64,000 nt of DNA, taken from positions 6,316,232 to 6,380,231 of the forward strand of contig NZ_CP031264.1 in the NCBI RefSeq assembly GCF_003258605.2, read 5' to 3'. Every line of letters begins with the position of its first letter. Within the stretch, counting starts at the first letter, position 1. This DNA comes from Peterkaempfera bronchialis. GTDB lineage: Bacteria; Actinomycetota; Actinomycetes; Streptomycetales; Streptomycetaceae. The notes under the pieces were generated by a model. It made no database searches. It was given only the letters and a program-made list of their open reading frames with translations, and was not told the DNA's origin. Made by a program: the position numbers and the translations under genes. Positions 25,593 to 35,560 of this stretch are shown here, piece after piece.

Positions 25593-26977
25593 CCGTGCCC
25601 CACCCCACCCCCAGCTCCGCTGCGGACGAGACCGTGTACGACCTGCTCGGCATCGGCATCGGCCCCTTCAACCTGGCGCTGGCCGCCCTGGCCGACGCGG
25701 TGCCCGGCCTGAACGCCCGCTTCCTGGACGCCAAACCCGCCTTCTCCTGGCACCCCGGCCTGCTGCTGGAGGGCACCACCCTCCAGGTGCCGTTCCTCGC
25801 CGACCTGGTCACCATGGCCGACCCGACCAGCCGCTGGTCGTTCCTCAACTATCTGCGCGCCCACGACCGGCTCTTCCCGTTCTTCTTCGCCGAGCGGTTC
25901 CACATCCCGCGCCGCGAGTACGACCACTACTGCCGCTGGGTGGCCGAGCAGTTGCCGTCCTGCCGCTTCGACGCCCCCGTCACCGCCCTGGAGTGGGACG
26001 ACGCCGCAGGCGCGTTCGCCGTCACCCACGGCGGCGCGGCCGGTCCGCGCCGGGTGCTGGCCCGCCAGGTGGTGCTGGGCGTGGGTACGCGGCCGGTGGT
26101 GCCCGAGCCGCTGCGCGGGCTGCTGGAACCCGGCCGGGTGCTGCACAGCGCCGACTACCGCGCACACCGCGACACCCTCGCCGGGGCGGGCGATGTGACT
26201 GTGGTCGGCGCCGGCCAGTCGGGGGCCGAGGTGCTGCTGGACCTGCTGCGCCGTCAGGACGGCGAGGGGCACGGCGGCCCGTATGTGCGCTGGCTGGCCC
26301 GCTCCGCCGCCTTTGCGCCGATGGAGTACTCCAAGATCGGCCTGGAGCACTTCACCCCCGACTACATCCGCTACTTCCGGCGGCTGCCCGAGGCCGTCCG
26401 CGACCGGCTGGTGCGGCAGCAGTGGCAGCTCTACAAGGGCGTCAGCGGCGAGACCCTGGGCGAGATCCAGGACGAGCTGTACGAGCGCACCATCGGCGGC
26501 GGCGAACCGCGCGCCGCCCTGCACCCGGCCACCGCGATCAGCGGGGCGCGGCGGGACGGCGACGGCTATCTGCTCACCTGCCGTCACACCGAGCAGGGCG
26601 CCGACTTCACGCTGCGCACCGACCGGATCGTGCTGGCCACCGGGTACACCGCCGTCCGCCCGGCCTTCCTGGAGCCGGTCGCCGACCTGGTGGACTGGGA
26701 CGACCGGGGCCGCTACCGGGTGGACGGCGACTACCGCGTCGCCCTGGACCCGCGCGTCACCGGCACGCTCTTCGTACAGAACGCCGAGATGCACACCCAT
26801 GGCGTCGGCGCCCCCGACCTCACGCTGGGCGCCTGGCGGGCCGCGACCATCCTCAACGCGGTCTCCGGCCGTACCGTGCTGCCACTGCCCGCCCGCGCCG
26901 CCTGGACCACCTTCGGCGCCCCGGCTGCCGCCGCTCCGGCCGACCGGACGGTCCCGACCGCCTCCCGCAGCTACTGA
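25589..26977 (+). CDS. siderophore-type amine N-monooxygenase
   Basis: A 462-residue flavin N-monooxygenase of the IucD/PvdA/DesB/RhbE family. It has the FAD-binding motif LLGIGIGPFNLALAAL, WHPGLLLEGTTLQVPFL and FLNYLRAH. The NADPH motif is VTVVGAGQSGAEVLLDLL and the C-terminal signature LATGYTAVRP. It uses NADPH and O2 to hydroxylate a primary amine, here most simply 1,3-diaminopropane or a related diamine, to the N-hydroxy compound from which a hydroxamate is built. GTG 25589 overlaps the bridging ORF stop. No acyltransferase or NIS synthetase follows; the next gene is convergent. Confidence 0.88.
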   Translation: MTVPHPTPSSAADETVYDLLGIGIGPFNLALAALADAVPGLNARFLDAKPAFSWHPGLLLEGTTLQVPFLADLVTMADPTSRWSFLNYLRAHDRLFPFFFAERFHIPRREYDHYCRWVAEQLPSCRFDAPVTALEWDDAAGAFAVTHGGAAGPRRVLARQVVLGVGTRPVVPEPLRGLLEPGRVLHSADYRAHRDTLAGAGDVTVVGAGQSGAEVLLDLLRRQDGEGHGGPYVRWLARSAAFAPMEYSKIGLEHFTPDYIRYFRRLPEAVRDRLVRQQWQLYKGVSGETLGEIQDELYERTIGGGEPRAALHPATAISGARRDGDGYLLTCRHTEQGADFTLRTDRIVLATGYTAVRPAFLEPVADLVDWDDRGRYRVDGDYRVALDPRVTGTLFVQNAEMHTHGVGAPDLTLGAWRAATILNAVSGRTVLPLPARAAWTTFGAPAAAAPADRTVPTASRSY

Positions 26978-26982
26978 GCGGG

Positions 26983-27021
26983 CCGCCGAGCGGGCCCGGC
27001 GTCCCGGGCCCGGCGGCGGCG
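26983..27021. terminator. bidirectional hairpin between convergent genes
   Basis: Arms built on CGGGCCCGG and CCGGGCCCG, flanked by GCCGCC and GGCGGC blocks, fill the 45-base gap between the N-monooxygenase and the convergent phosphatase-like gene. It could end both transcripts. Confidence 0.6.
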
Positions 27022-27022
27022 G

Positions 27023-27826
27023 TCAGCGTATGGGGCCGAGCAACTGCTCGCGTACCTGGTGCCAGCACTCCTCGTCCGCCGCCACCAGCAGCCCGTCCAC
27101 CTGCCGCCCCGGCTGGTACGGGACGCCGTCCAGCCGGGCGGAGACCCCGCCGGCCTCGGTGACCAGCAGCGAACCGGGCGCGTGGTCCCAGGGCAGGGTG
27201 CGCCAGAAGAGGGTGAACTCCTGCTCGCCCGTCGCGATGCGCGGGTACTCCACCCCCGCCGCCCGGCTGCCCGGGGTCACCGTGCCGAAGGCGCGGCCCC
27301 CGGCCTCCACGGTGGAGCGCATGCCCGGCTCCAGGAAGCGGCTGAGCACCGCCCCCCGCCAGGTCGCCGGACCGCCCGCCGCCGGGACGCGCCGCAGCCG
27401 CTCGCCGTTGAGCCAGGCGCCCCCGCCGCGCTCGGCGGCGTAGCCGTTCCCGGAGACCGGCTGCCAGATCCACCCGGCGACCGTCTCCCCGTCCCGGATC
27501 AGCGCCGCCATCACCGCGTAGTCGCCCTTGCCGGCCACGAAGTTGCCGGTGCCGTCCAGCGGGTCCACCAGCCAGACGGCGGGCTCGGTGCGGACCGCCT
27601 CCACCAGCGCGGGGTCGGCGGAGACCGCCTCCTCGCCCACCACCGGCACCGGGAGCAGTCCGCGCAGCCGCTCGGCGATGATCAGCTCCGCCTCCCGGTC
27701 GGCCACGGTGACCAGGTCGCCCGGTGCCTTCTCCACCACCTCACCGGTCGCCAGCGCCCGGAATCGCGGCTCGATCACCTCCGCCGCCGTCTCGGCGAGG
27801 ATCTCCGCCACCTTGTCGAGCACCAC
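27023..27826 (-). CDS. inositol monophosphatase-family phosphatase
   Basis: A 267-residue Mg-dependent phosphatase of the IMPase/CysQ fold. Metal ligands are seen in VGEEAV (Glu), WLVDPLDGTGNFVAGKGDYAV (the DPLDGT signature) and LPWDHAPGSLLVTEAGG (the second Asp signature). It would hydrolyse a sugar or inositol phosphate, histidinol phosphate or PAP; the sequence alone does not decide which. GTG 27826 (or 27823) lies after GAGGAG. It has no obvious functional tie to the iron genes either side. Confidence 0.88.
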   Translation of the reverse strand: MVLDKVAEILAETAAEVIEPRFRALATGEVVEKAPGDLVTVADREAELIIAERLRGLLPVPVVGEEAVSADPALVEAVRTEPAVWLVDPLDGTGNFVAGKGDYAVMAALIRDGETVAGWIWQPVSGNGYAAERGGGAWLNGERLRRVPAAGGPATWRGAVLSRFLEPGMRSTVEAGGRAFGTVTPGSRAAGVEYPRIATGEQEFTLFWRTLPWDHAPGSLLVTEAGGVSARLDGVPYQPGRQVDGLLVAADEECWHQVREQLLGPIR

Positions 27827-27914
27827 GCACCGCTCCTCTCACTTGCCCCAACTCTCCCACGCCGCTGATCGCGGCGCCGGGCCAGGGACGGGCGGAGCGG
27901 TTCAGCCGAGCGGA

Positions 27915-28910
27915 TCAGCCGAGCAGGTCCCGCTGGATCTCGTCGAGGATCCTCCCGGCGCCGGTGTAGCCGATGCCGAGCATCCAGAGGTTGTCGTCCA
28001 CCGGGTAGGCGCGCTTCTCCCGGACGGCGGTGAGGTTCCTCCAGAGCGGGCTCTCGGTGATCTTCTTCTGGTTGCTCTTCACGGCGTCGCCGTAGGTGGA
28101 CCAGAAGATGACGTCGGCGTCCGCCTGGTCGACCTGCTCCGGGCTGATCTCGAGGGAGAAGCCGTCCTTGTCCTGGTTGGCCGGTCGGCCCACGCCCAGG
28201 TCCTTGAAGATCGATCCGACAAAGGTGTCATTGAGGTAGAGCCGGGTCGGAGCGCCCTCCACGAAGCGGGCCATCTCCACCGTGGTCGCCTTGACCTTGG
28301 CCGCGCCGCCCAGCCTGCCGACCAGGTCCTGTATGCGGTTCCGGTACGCCGCCTCGACCTGCCGGGCCTCGGCCTGCCTGCCGAGGGCCTCGGCGTGCAG
28401 GTCGAAGTTCTGCTTCCAGACCGGGCCGGTGGTCTCGGTGAAGACGGTGGGGGCGATCTTCGACAGTTCGTCGTAGCGCTTCTCGTCGCGGACCTGGCTG
28501 CTGAGGATCAGGTCCGGCTTGAGGGCGGCGATGGCCTCCAGATTGGGTTCGCCGATGGTGCCGACGGCGGTGATGCCCTTGACCTTGTCCGCAGGCAGGT
28601 AGTCGGGGAGCGGCGCACCGGCCGCCACCGTGGTGGCGCCGACCGGGGTGACGCCCAGGGTCACGGCGGAGTCCAGCGCGTCGGTGTCCAGCACCACCAC
28701 CCGCTGGGGGTGGTCCGGCACCGCGGTCTCGCCCCGGAAGTGCTTCACCGGATGGGTGCCGTCGGCGGTGCTCGCCGAAGGCCGGGCCCCGCCGGTCTCG
28801 TCGGCTCCGCCGGTGGCGGCCCCGCCGTCGGAGCCGCAGGCGGCGGCGGTCAGGGCGGTGGCCAGGGCGAGCGCGACGGCGGCGGCCGGGCGCAGAAGGG
28901 CGCGGGACAT
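27915..28910 (-). CDS. siderophore-binding lipoprotein of an ABC importer
   Basis: A 331-residue class-III binding protein (FhuD/CeuE/FepB-like). The lipoprotein signal ends LTAAACGSDGG. The fold begins at PDHPQRVVVLDTDALDSAVTLGVTPVG and continues with GTIGEPNLEAIAALKPDLILSS, ERYDEL-like KRYDELSKIAPTVF and ADADVIFWSTYGDA. It should capture a ferric hydroxamate outside the cell. No permease or ATPase gene is adjacent, so it must share an importer encoded elsewhere. ATG 28910 follows GGGGAGC. An iron box lies 55 bases upstream. Confidence 0.9.
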   Translation of the reverse strand: MSRALLRPAAAVALALATALTAAACGSDGGAATGGADETGGARPSASTADGTHPVKHFRGETAVPDHPQRVVVLDTDALDSAVTLGVTPVGATTVAAGAPLPDYLPADKVKGITAVGTIGEPNLEAIAALKPDLILSSQVRDEKRYDELSKIAPTVFTETTGPVWKQNFDLHAEALGRQAEARQVEAAYRNRIQDLVGRLGGAAKVKATTVEMARFVEGAPTRLYLNDTFVGSIFKDLGVGRPANQDKDGFSLEISPEQVDQADADVIFWSTYGDAVKSNQKKITESPLWRNLTAVREKRAYPVDDNLWMLGIGYTGAGRILDEIQRDLLG

Positions 28911-28964
28911 GGTGTGGTGCTCCCCGGGTAACGGCCGGCGGACGGGCCGGCGGGCCGACTGTGC

Positions 28965-28983
28965 TTAGGTAAACCTAACCTAG
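28965..28983 (-). promoter_or_regulatory. iron box ahead of the siderophore-binding lipoprotein
   Basis: TTAGGTAAACCTAACCTAG matches the streptomycete DmdR1/IdeR consensus (TTAGGTTAGGCTAACCTAA-like) at about 14 of 19 positions and keeps both outer half-sites. It predicts derepression at low iron together with the 22.4-27 kb operon. Confidence 0.85.
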
Positions 28984-29030
28984 TCCGGGGTGCTCCCTCG
29001 TCGCAGGCCCTTTCCCGAATCCCGAGCCGC

Positions 29031-31325
<2,295 letters not shown>

Positions 31326-31332
31326 GTCCGGC

Positions 31333-31338
31333 AGCGTA
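31333..31338 (-). promoter_or_regulatory. -10 element, leaderless S9A message
   Basis: TACGCT on the minus strand lies seven bases before the peptidase ATG, the spacing expected when transcription starts at or next to the start codon. No Shine-Dalgarno is present. Confidence 0.5.
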
Positions 31339-31534
31339 GGCGATCACCGGCCCCCGGTCAGCTCCCGCACCCTCCGGCGGCTCGGTGATACCGCCCAGGG
31401 TGTGTCCGCAGCAGCGCAGGGTGAACCCGGTCGCCTCCACGCGCTCCTGCGCACCCGGCCCATCCCGCCCGCCCGTACCCCCGTGAGCCGCCGCCTCGTT
31501 CTCCACCAGGGGCCACAGCGCCCGTCCCACGCCC

Positions 31535-31540
31535 TACGCT
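31535..31540 (+). promoter_or_regulatory. candidate -10 of the monooxygenase gene
   Basis: TACGCT about 58 bases ahead of ATG 31599 could be the -10 for the Baeyer-Villiger-type gene. The roughly 270-base divergent gap otherwise shows only its GGAGGAG ribosome site. Confidence 0.35.
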
Positions 31541-31598
31541 CCCGGATGACACCGGCGACCACTGGCACGATCCCTGGAACCCTCCCGGAGGAGACCCC

Positions 31599-33101
31599 AT
31601 GGCATCCACTCCAGCACCCGACACGGCCACCCGCCACGTCCGCGTCGCCGTCATCGGCTCCGGCTTCGGCGGCCTCGGCGCCGGGGTGCGGCTGCGCCGC
31701 GCCGGGATCACCGACTTCGTGATCCTGGAACGCGCCGCCTCGGTGGGCGGCACCTGGCGGGACAACACCTACCCGGGCTGCGCCTGCGACGTCCCCTCCC
31801 ACCTGTACTCCTTCTCCTTCGCGCCCAACCCCCGGTGGCCGCGCAGCTTCTCCGGGCAGCCGCAGATCCGCGCCTACCTGGAACACGTCACCGACACCTT
31901 CGGCCTCCGCCCCCACCTGCGCTTCAACACCGAGGTCAGCGCCGCCCGCTGGGACGCCGACACCGCCCGGTGGCAGCTGGCCACCACCGCCGGCGACTGG
32001 ACCGCCGACGCCGTCGTCGCCGCCACCGGCCCGCTCTCCGAGCCCCGCATCCCCGCCGTCAAGGGCCTGGACACCTTCCCCGGCCGGGTCTTCCACTCCT
32101 CGCGCTGGGACCACGACTACGACCTCACCGGCAAGCGCGTCGCCCTGGTCGGCACCGGCGCCTCCGCCATCCAGATCGTCCCCGCCATCCAGCCGCAGGT
32201 GCGGCGGCTCACCGTCTTCCAGCGCACCCCCGCCTGGGTACTGCCCCGCGCCGACCGGGAGATCTCCGCAGCCGAGCACTGGCTGCACCGCACCCTGCCG
32301 ACCGCCGCCACGCTGCGCCGCGCCGTCCTCTTCGGGCTCCGCGAAATGCAGGTCGACGCCTTCGTCCACCATCCCCGCCTGCTGGGCGCCGTCCAGGTAC
32401 TGGCCAGGTACCACCTGCGCCGCGCCATCGCCGACCCCGAGCTGCGGGCCAGGCTCACCCCGGACTACCGCATCGGCTGCAAGCGCATCCTGCTGAGCAA
32501 CACCTACTACCCGGCGCTCGCCGCCCCCAACACCGAGCTGGTCGCCGCCGGGCTCGCCGAGGTACGCGGCTCCACCCTGGTCGCCGCCGACGGCACCGAG
32601 ACCGAGGCCGACGCCCTGGTCTTCTCCACCGGCTTCCACGTCACCGACCTGCCCGCCGCCGAGCGGATCACCGGTGCGGCCGGACGCACCCTGGCCGAGC
32701 AGTGGGGCGGCACCATGGAGGCGCTGCGCGGCACCACCGTGCACGGCTTCCCCAACCTCTTCCTGGTCATCGGGCCCAACACCGCTCTCGGCAACAGTTC
32801 GATGATCCTGATGATCGAGTCCCAGCTGAACTACATCGTCGACGCCCTCACCCGGCTCGGGGCCCTCGGTGCCACCGCGCTGAACGCCAGGGCAGACGCC
32901 CAGCGGCGGTGGAACGACCGGGTGCAGCGCCGGATGCGCTCCACCGTCTGGACCACCGGCGGCTGCACCAGCTGGTACCTGGACGCCAACGGACGCAACA
33001 CCACCGTCTGGCCCGGCACCCCCAGCCGCTTCCGCCGCGAAACCCGCCGCCTCACCCTCGCCGAATACGACCTCATCCCCCGCCCCACCGCAGCCTCCTG
33101 A
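31599..33101 (+). CDS. flavin monooxygenase, Baeyer-Villiger type
   Basis: A 500-residue class B flavoprotein monooxygenase. Two Rossmann motifs are present: VIGSGFGGLGAGVRLRRAG for FAD and ALVGTGASAIQIVPAI for NADPH. Between them sits the BVMO fingerprint FPGRVFHSSRWDHD (F-x-G-x3-H-x3-W-D). GGTWRDNTYPGCACDVPSHLYSFSF is a typical N-terminal segment and VFSTGFHVTD a typical C-terminal one. It would insert oxygen next to a ketone carbonyl or oxidise a heteroatom, with NADPH and O2. The substrate is unknown. ATG 31599 follows GGAGGAG. It is convergent with the TetR gene. Confidence 0.9.
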   Translation: MASTPAPDTATRHVRVAVIGSGFGGLGAGVRLRRAGITDFVILERAASVGGTWRDNTYPGCACDVPSHLYSFSFAPNPRWPRSFSGQPQIRAYLEHVTDTFGLRPHLRFNTEVSAARWDADTARWQLATTAGDWTADAVVAATGPLSEPRIPAVKGLDTFPGRVFHSSRWDHDYDLTGKRVALVGTGASAIQIVPAIQPQVRRLTVFQRTPAWVLPRADREISAAEHWLHRTLPTAATLRRAVLFGLREMQVDAFVHHPRLLGAVQVLARYHLRRAIADPELRARLTPDYRIGCKRILLSNTYYPALAAPNTELVAAGLAEVRGSTLVAADGTETEADALVFSTGFHVTDLPAAERITGAAGRTLAEQWGGTMEALRGTTVHGFPNLFLVIGPNTALGNSSMILMIESQLNYIVDALTRLGALGATALNARADAQRRWNDRVQRRMRSTVWTTGGCTSWYLDANGRNTTVWPGTPSRFRRETRRLTLAEYDLIPRPTAAS

Positions 33102-33194
33102 ACCGCCCCCCGCTCGTGCTGTACGCCTGTGCCGCCGTTACCGGTCGCAACAGTCCCCGGCTATGCCGACCGCTGCGCCGAAGCGCACCCGCAC

Positions 33195-33237
33195 GGGCAG
33201 CCGGCCGACCCGGTTCTTCGAGGTCGGCCGGCTGCCC
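33195..33237. terminator. bidirectional terminator, 16-bp perfect stem
   Basis: Arms 33195-33210 and 33222-33237 pair perfectly around an 11-base loop, between the convergent monooxygenase and TetR genes. It can stop transcription from either side. Confidence 0.8.
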
Positions 33238-33258
33238 GGCTGATTGCCGCCTACCCGC

Positions 33259-33906
33259 TCAGACGTCGGCCTGCGTCAGCAGCGACTCCATCATGAGGTC
33301 GAACACCTCGGGCAGACGGGGGTTCTCCGGCTCCGCGACGAACTGCAAGGTGATCCCGTCGATGGCGGCGACATAGCTCCTGGCCAGGATTCCCGGGTCG
33401 ATGGATGACTGCTCCCCGGCGGCTTCGAGCGCCGCCGCGAACACCTCCCCCAGCTTCTCCTCGTGGTGCGCGTACATCGACGCGGCGAGCATGGGGTGCA
33501 TCCCGCCGCGCACCGCCCAGGTCACCAGCTCGATCTGGGCGCGGAAGTCCTCCGAACCGGCCCGGAGCGAGGCCCAGAACGCCTCGGAGATCCGCCGGAC
33601 GGTCGCCCTCAGGCCTGCTTCCAGGGGCAGCCGTTCCGGGATGGAGTCCTGCATGAACTGGCCGAGCCAGTGCTGTGCGGCGGCACGCATCAGCTCGTCC
33701 TTGTCGCGGAAGCAGTAGTGGAGCGTGGCGAGGGGTGCACCGGCCTCCTGGGCGATGGCCCGCAGGGTCACCGCCTCGACCCCGTTGCGCCGCATCAGTT
33801 CGACGGCGGCCTCGATGAGCTGCTGTCGTCGTTCAGCTGTTGGGACTCGCACGCTGCCTCGCTTCTCGTCAGGGCGTCGGGGTGGGGCGTCCGGGTGGGA
33901 CGTCAT
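33259..33906 (-). CDS. TetR-family regulator
   Basis: A 215-residue TetR-type repressor. The N-terminal DNA-binding domain is RRQQLIEAAVELMRRNGVEAVTLRAIAQEAGAPLATLHYCFRDKDELMRAA. The C-terminal helical ligand domain includes HPMLAASMYAHHEEKLGEVF. ATG 33906 follows a G-run directly; a GTG at 33852 with GCGAGG upstream would drop 18 residues and is a fair alternative. The divergent transport-dehydrogenase operon is its likely target, with the inducer being the transported compound or a metabolite of it. Confidence 0.87.
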   Translation of the reverse strand: MTSHPDAPPRRPDEKRGSVRVPTAERRQQLIEAAVELMRRNGVEAVTLRAIAQEAGAPLATLHYCFRDKDELMRAAAQHWLGQFMQDSIPERLPLEAGLRATVRRISEAFWASLRAGSEDFRAQIELVTWAVRGGMHPMLAASMYAHHEEKLGEVFAAALEAAGEQSSIDPGILARSYVAAIDGITLQFVAEPENPRLPEVFDLMMESLLTQADV

Positions 33907-34034
33907 CCCCCCAGATTGTGGGCCGAACTCACCTGCTGCGCAGAGCACTTCGAGATGTCCGTTCGGCGGCGTGTTCCGCTCTCCCGGGCCGCTCTGCCGA
34001 CTGCCACATGGACATTCGACCTGGACCCTTGACC

Positions 34035-34053
34035 AAGACAGTCGACCATGTTT
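34035..34053. promoter_or_regulatory. imperfect palindrome, candidate TetR operator
   Basis: AAGACAGTCGACCATGTTT is an imperfect dyad centred on GTCGAC in the 405-base divergent gap (33907-34311). It overlaps TTGACC and TTGACT hexamers that could be -35 elements. I see no gene in the gap. The regulator pairing is inference only. Confidence 0.3.
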
Positions 34054-34311
34054 GACTCCATGGCGCAAGGCAGCAGCTCCCGGGGCAGCCCGGAGCACAT
34101 CGGTCGCGGTACCGGCGGGAGACCACCGGGTTCCCGAGCGCATGTGCCGTGTGACCGGCTCCCGGAACCGCTGTCGGCGCGTCATGCTCCGCGCCCCGCG
34201 CCCCCGGTCGATCGCCGTCAGGGCCTCCGGTGCATGCAAGACACCCGTTCTGCGGGGAGCGACTTTCTCCAGGTGGCCCCGGACCCTTCGACGAAGAGGT
34301 GGATCACAGCA

Positions 34312-35547
34312 ATGCGAGTCAGTGTTCGGAGACATGGAAGAGCCGTGGCGATCAGCGCGACGGCAGCGCTGTCACTGGTGCTCGGCGCCTGCACCCAGCA
34401 GCAGGAGGGGACGGCGGCGGACGAGGGCGGCCCCGCGGCGGTGGCCGCGCCGCAGGAGGTCGACGGCCTCTCCGCGGACCCCGCGAAGAACACCCCCGAC
34501 GCGCTGCGCAGGGCGGCCACCGCGCCCGACTGGGCGGTTCCCGTCCAGGTCATCGACTGCGCGACCCCCGGCTGCGACGGCAAGCGCACGCCCGGGGTCT
34601 ACACCCCGCTGCCGAAGTCCGAGATCAAGGGCAAGTGGTCGATCTGCGCGCTGCTGCCGCATGTCAAGGACCCGTACTGGGTGGGCCAGGACGAAGCCCT
34701 GGTGGCCGAGGCCAGGCGCACCGGAGTCCACCTCCAGGTCTATGAGGCCGGCGGCTACACCGAGGTGAGCAAGCAGCTCGACCAGCTCTCCAACTGCGTG
34801 GCCCAGGGCGCCAACGCGGTCCTGATCGGCGCGGTGAGCAATGAGGCGCTCAACCCCAAGATCGAGGAGATCGTCAACCAGGGCGTCGTGGTGATCGACG
34901 CAGTCAACGGCGTGACCAGCAAGAAGGTCCAGGGACGCGCCCTGTTCGACTACTGCACGCTGGGCGGCAGCCTGGCCAGGCACCTCAAGGAGCAGGGCAA
35001 GCCGGTCAACGGGGTCTGGTTCCCCGGTCCGGCCGGCGTCGGCTCGCTGGAGCAGCTGATGTCCTGCTTCAAGGAGCAGGCCGCCGGCAGCGATGTCAAG
35101 GTACTCGGCACCAAGTACGGCGACACCGGCAAGGACGCCCAGCTCAACCTGGTCGAGAACGCGCTCGGGGCGTATCCCGGGATGGACTACATCCTCGGCA
35201 GCGCCACCACCGCCGACGCGGCCCACGGCGTGCTGAAGGAGCGGGGCCTGAGCGACAAGGTGCGTACCGCCTCCTACTACTTCACTCCCGAGGTCTACTC
35301 GCTGCTCAAGTCCGGCGACGCCACCTGCGCCAGTGCCGGGAACGACCTGATCCTCTCCCGGATCGCGATGGACATGGCGATCCGCAAGCTGGAGAAGAAG
35401 CCCTTTGTGGGCGGTCCGTACATCGGCACCAACGCCCAGGTCATCTGCGGCCCCGCGGCGGGTGCGGACGCCGACAACCTCGGCGAGCTGGTGAAGGAGC
35501 TGAACCTCCCCTCCGACGGCTTCAGCCCTGTCTTCAACGTGAACTGA
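34312..35547 (+). CDS. TorT-like periplasmic-binding lipoprotein
   Basis: A 411-residue substrate-binding lipoprotein of the sugar/autoinducer type (peripla_BP_4) that most resembles TorT. The signal ends LSLVLGACTQQ. An N-terminal extension with a Cys pair (DCATPGCDGKRTP) precedes the two-lobed fold: KWSICALLPHVKDPYWVGQDEALVAEARRTG, QLDQLSNCVAQGANAVLIGAV, VVVIDAVNG and GSATTADAAHGVLKERG. ATG 34312 follows GAAGAGGTGG. Unlike enterobacterial TorT it has no sensor kinase neighbour. Here it heads an import operon, so it should be a true binding protein for the ABC transporter downstream. Confidence 0.85.
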   Translation: MRVSVRRHGRAVAISATAALSLVLGACTQQQEGTAADEGGPAAVAAPQEVDGLSADPAKNTPDALRRAATAPDWAVPVQVIDCATPGCDGKRTPGVYTPLPKSEIKGKWSICALLPHVKDPYWVGQDEALVAEARRTGVHLQVYEAGGYTEVSKQLDQLSNCVAQGANAVLIGAVSNEALNPKIEEIVNQGVVVIDAVNGVTSKKVQGRALFDYCTLGGSLARHLKEQGKPVNGVWFPGPAGVGSLEQLMSCFKEQAAGSDVKVLGTKYGDTGKDAQLNLVENALGAYPGMDYILGSATTADAAHGVLKERGLSDKVRTASYYFTPEVYSLLKSGDATCASAGNDLILSRIAMDMAIRKLEKKPFVGGPYIGTNAQVICGPAAGADADNLGELVKELNLPSDGFSPVFNVN

Positions 35548-35560
35548 GGCGGGCACCGTC

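Noticed and set aside
27724-27969. Short plus-strand ORF across the phosphatase 5' end
   Set aside because: No ribosome site and Pro/Arg translation antisense to the IMPase N-terminus.
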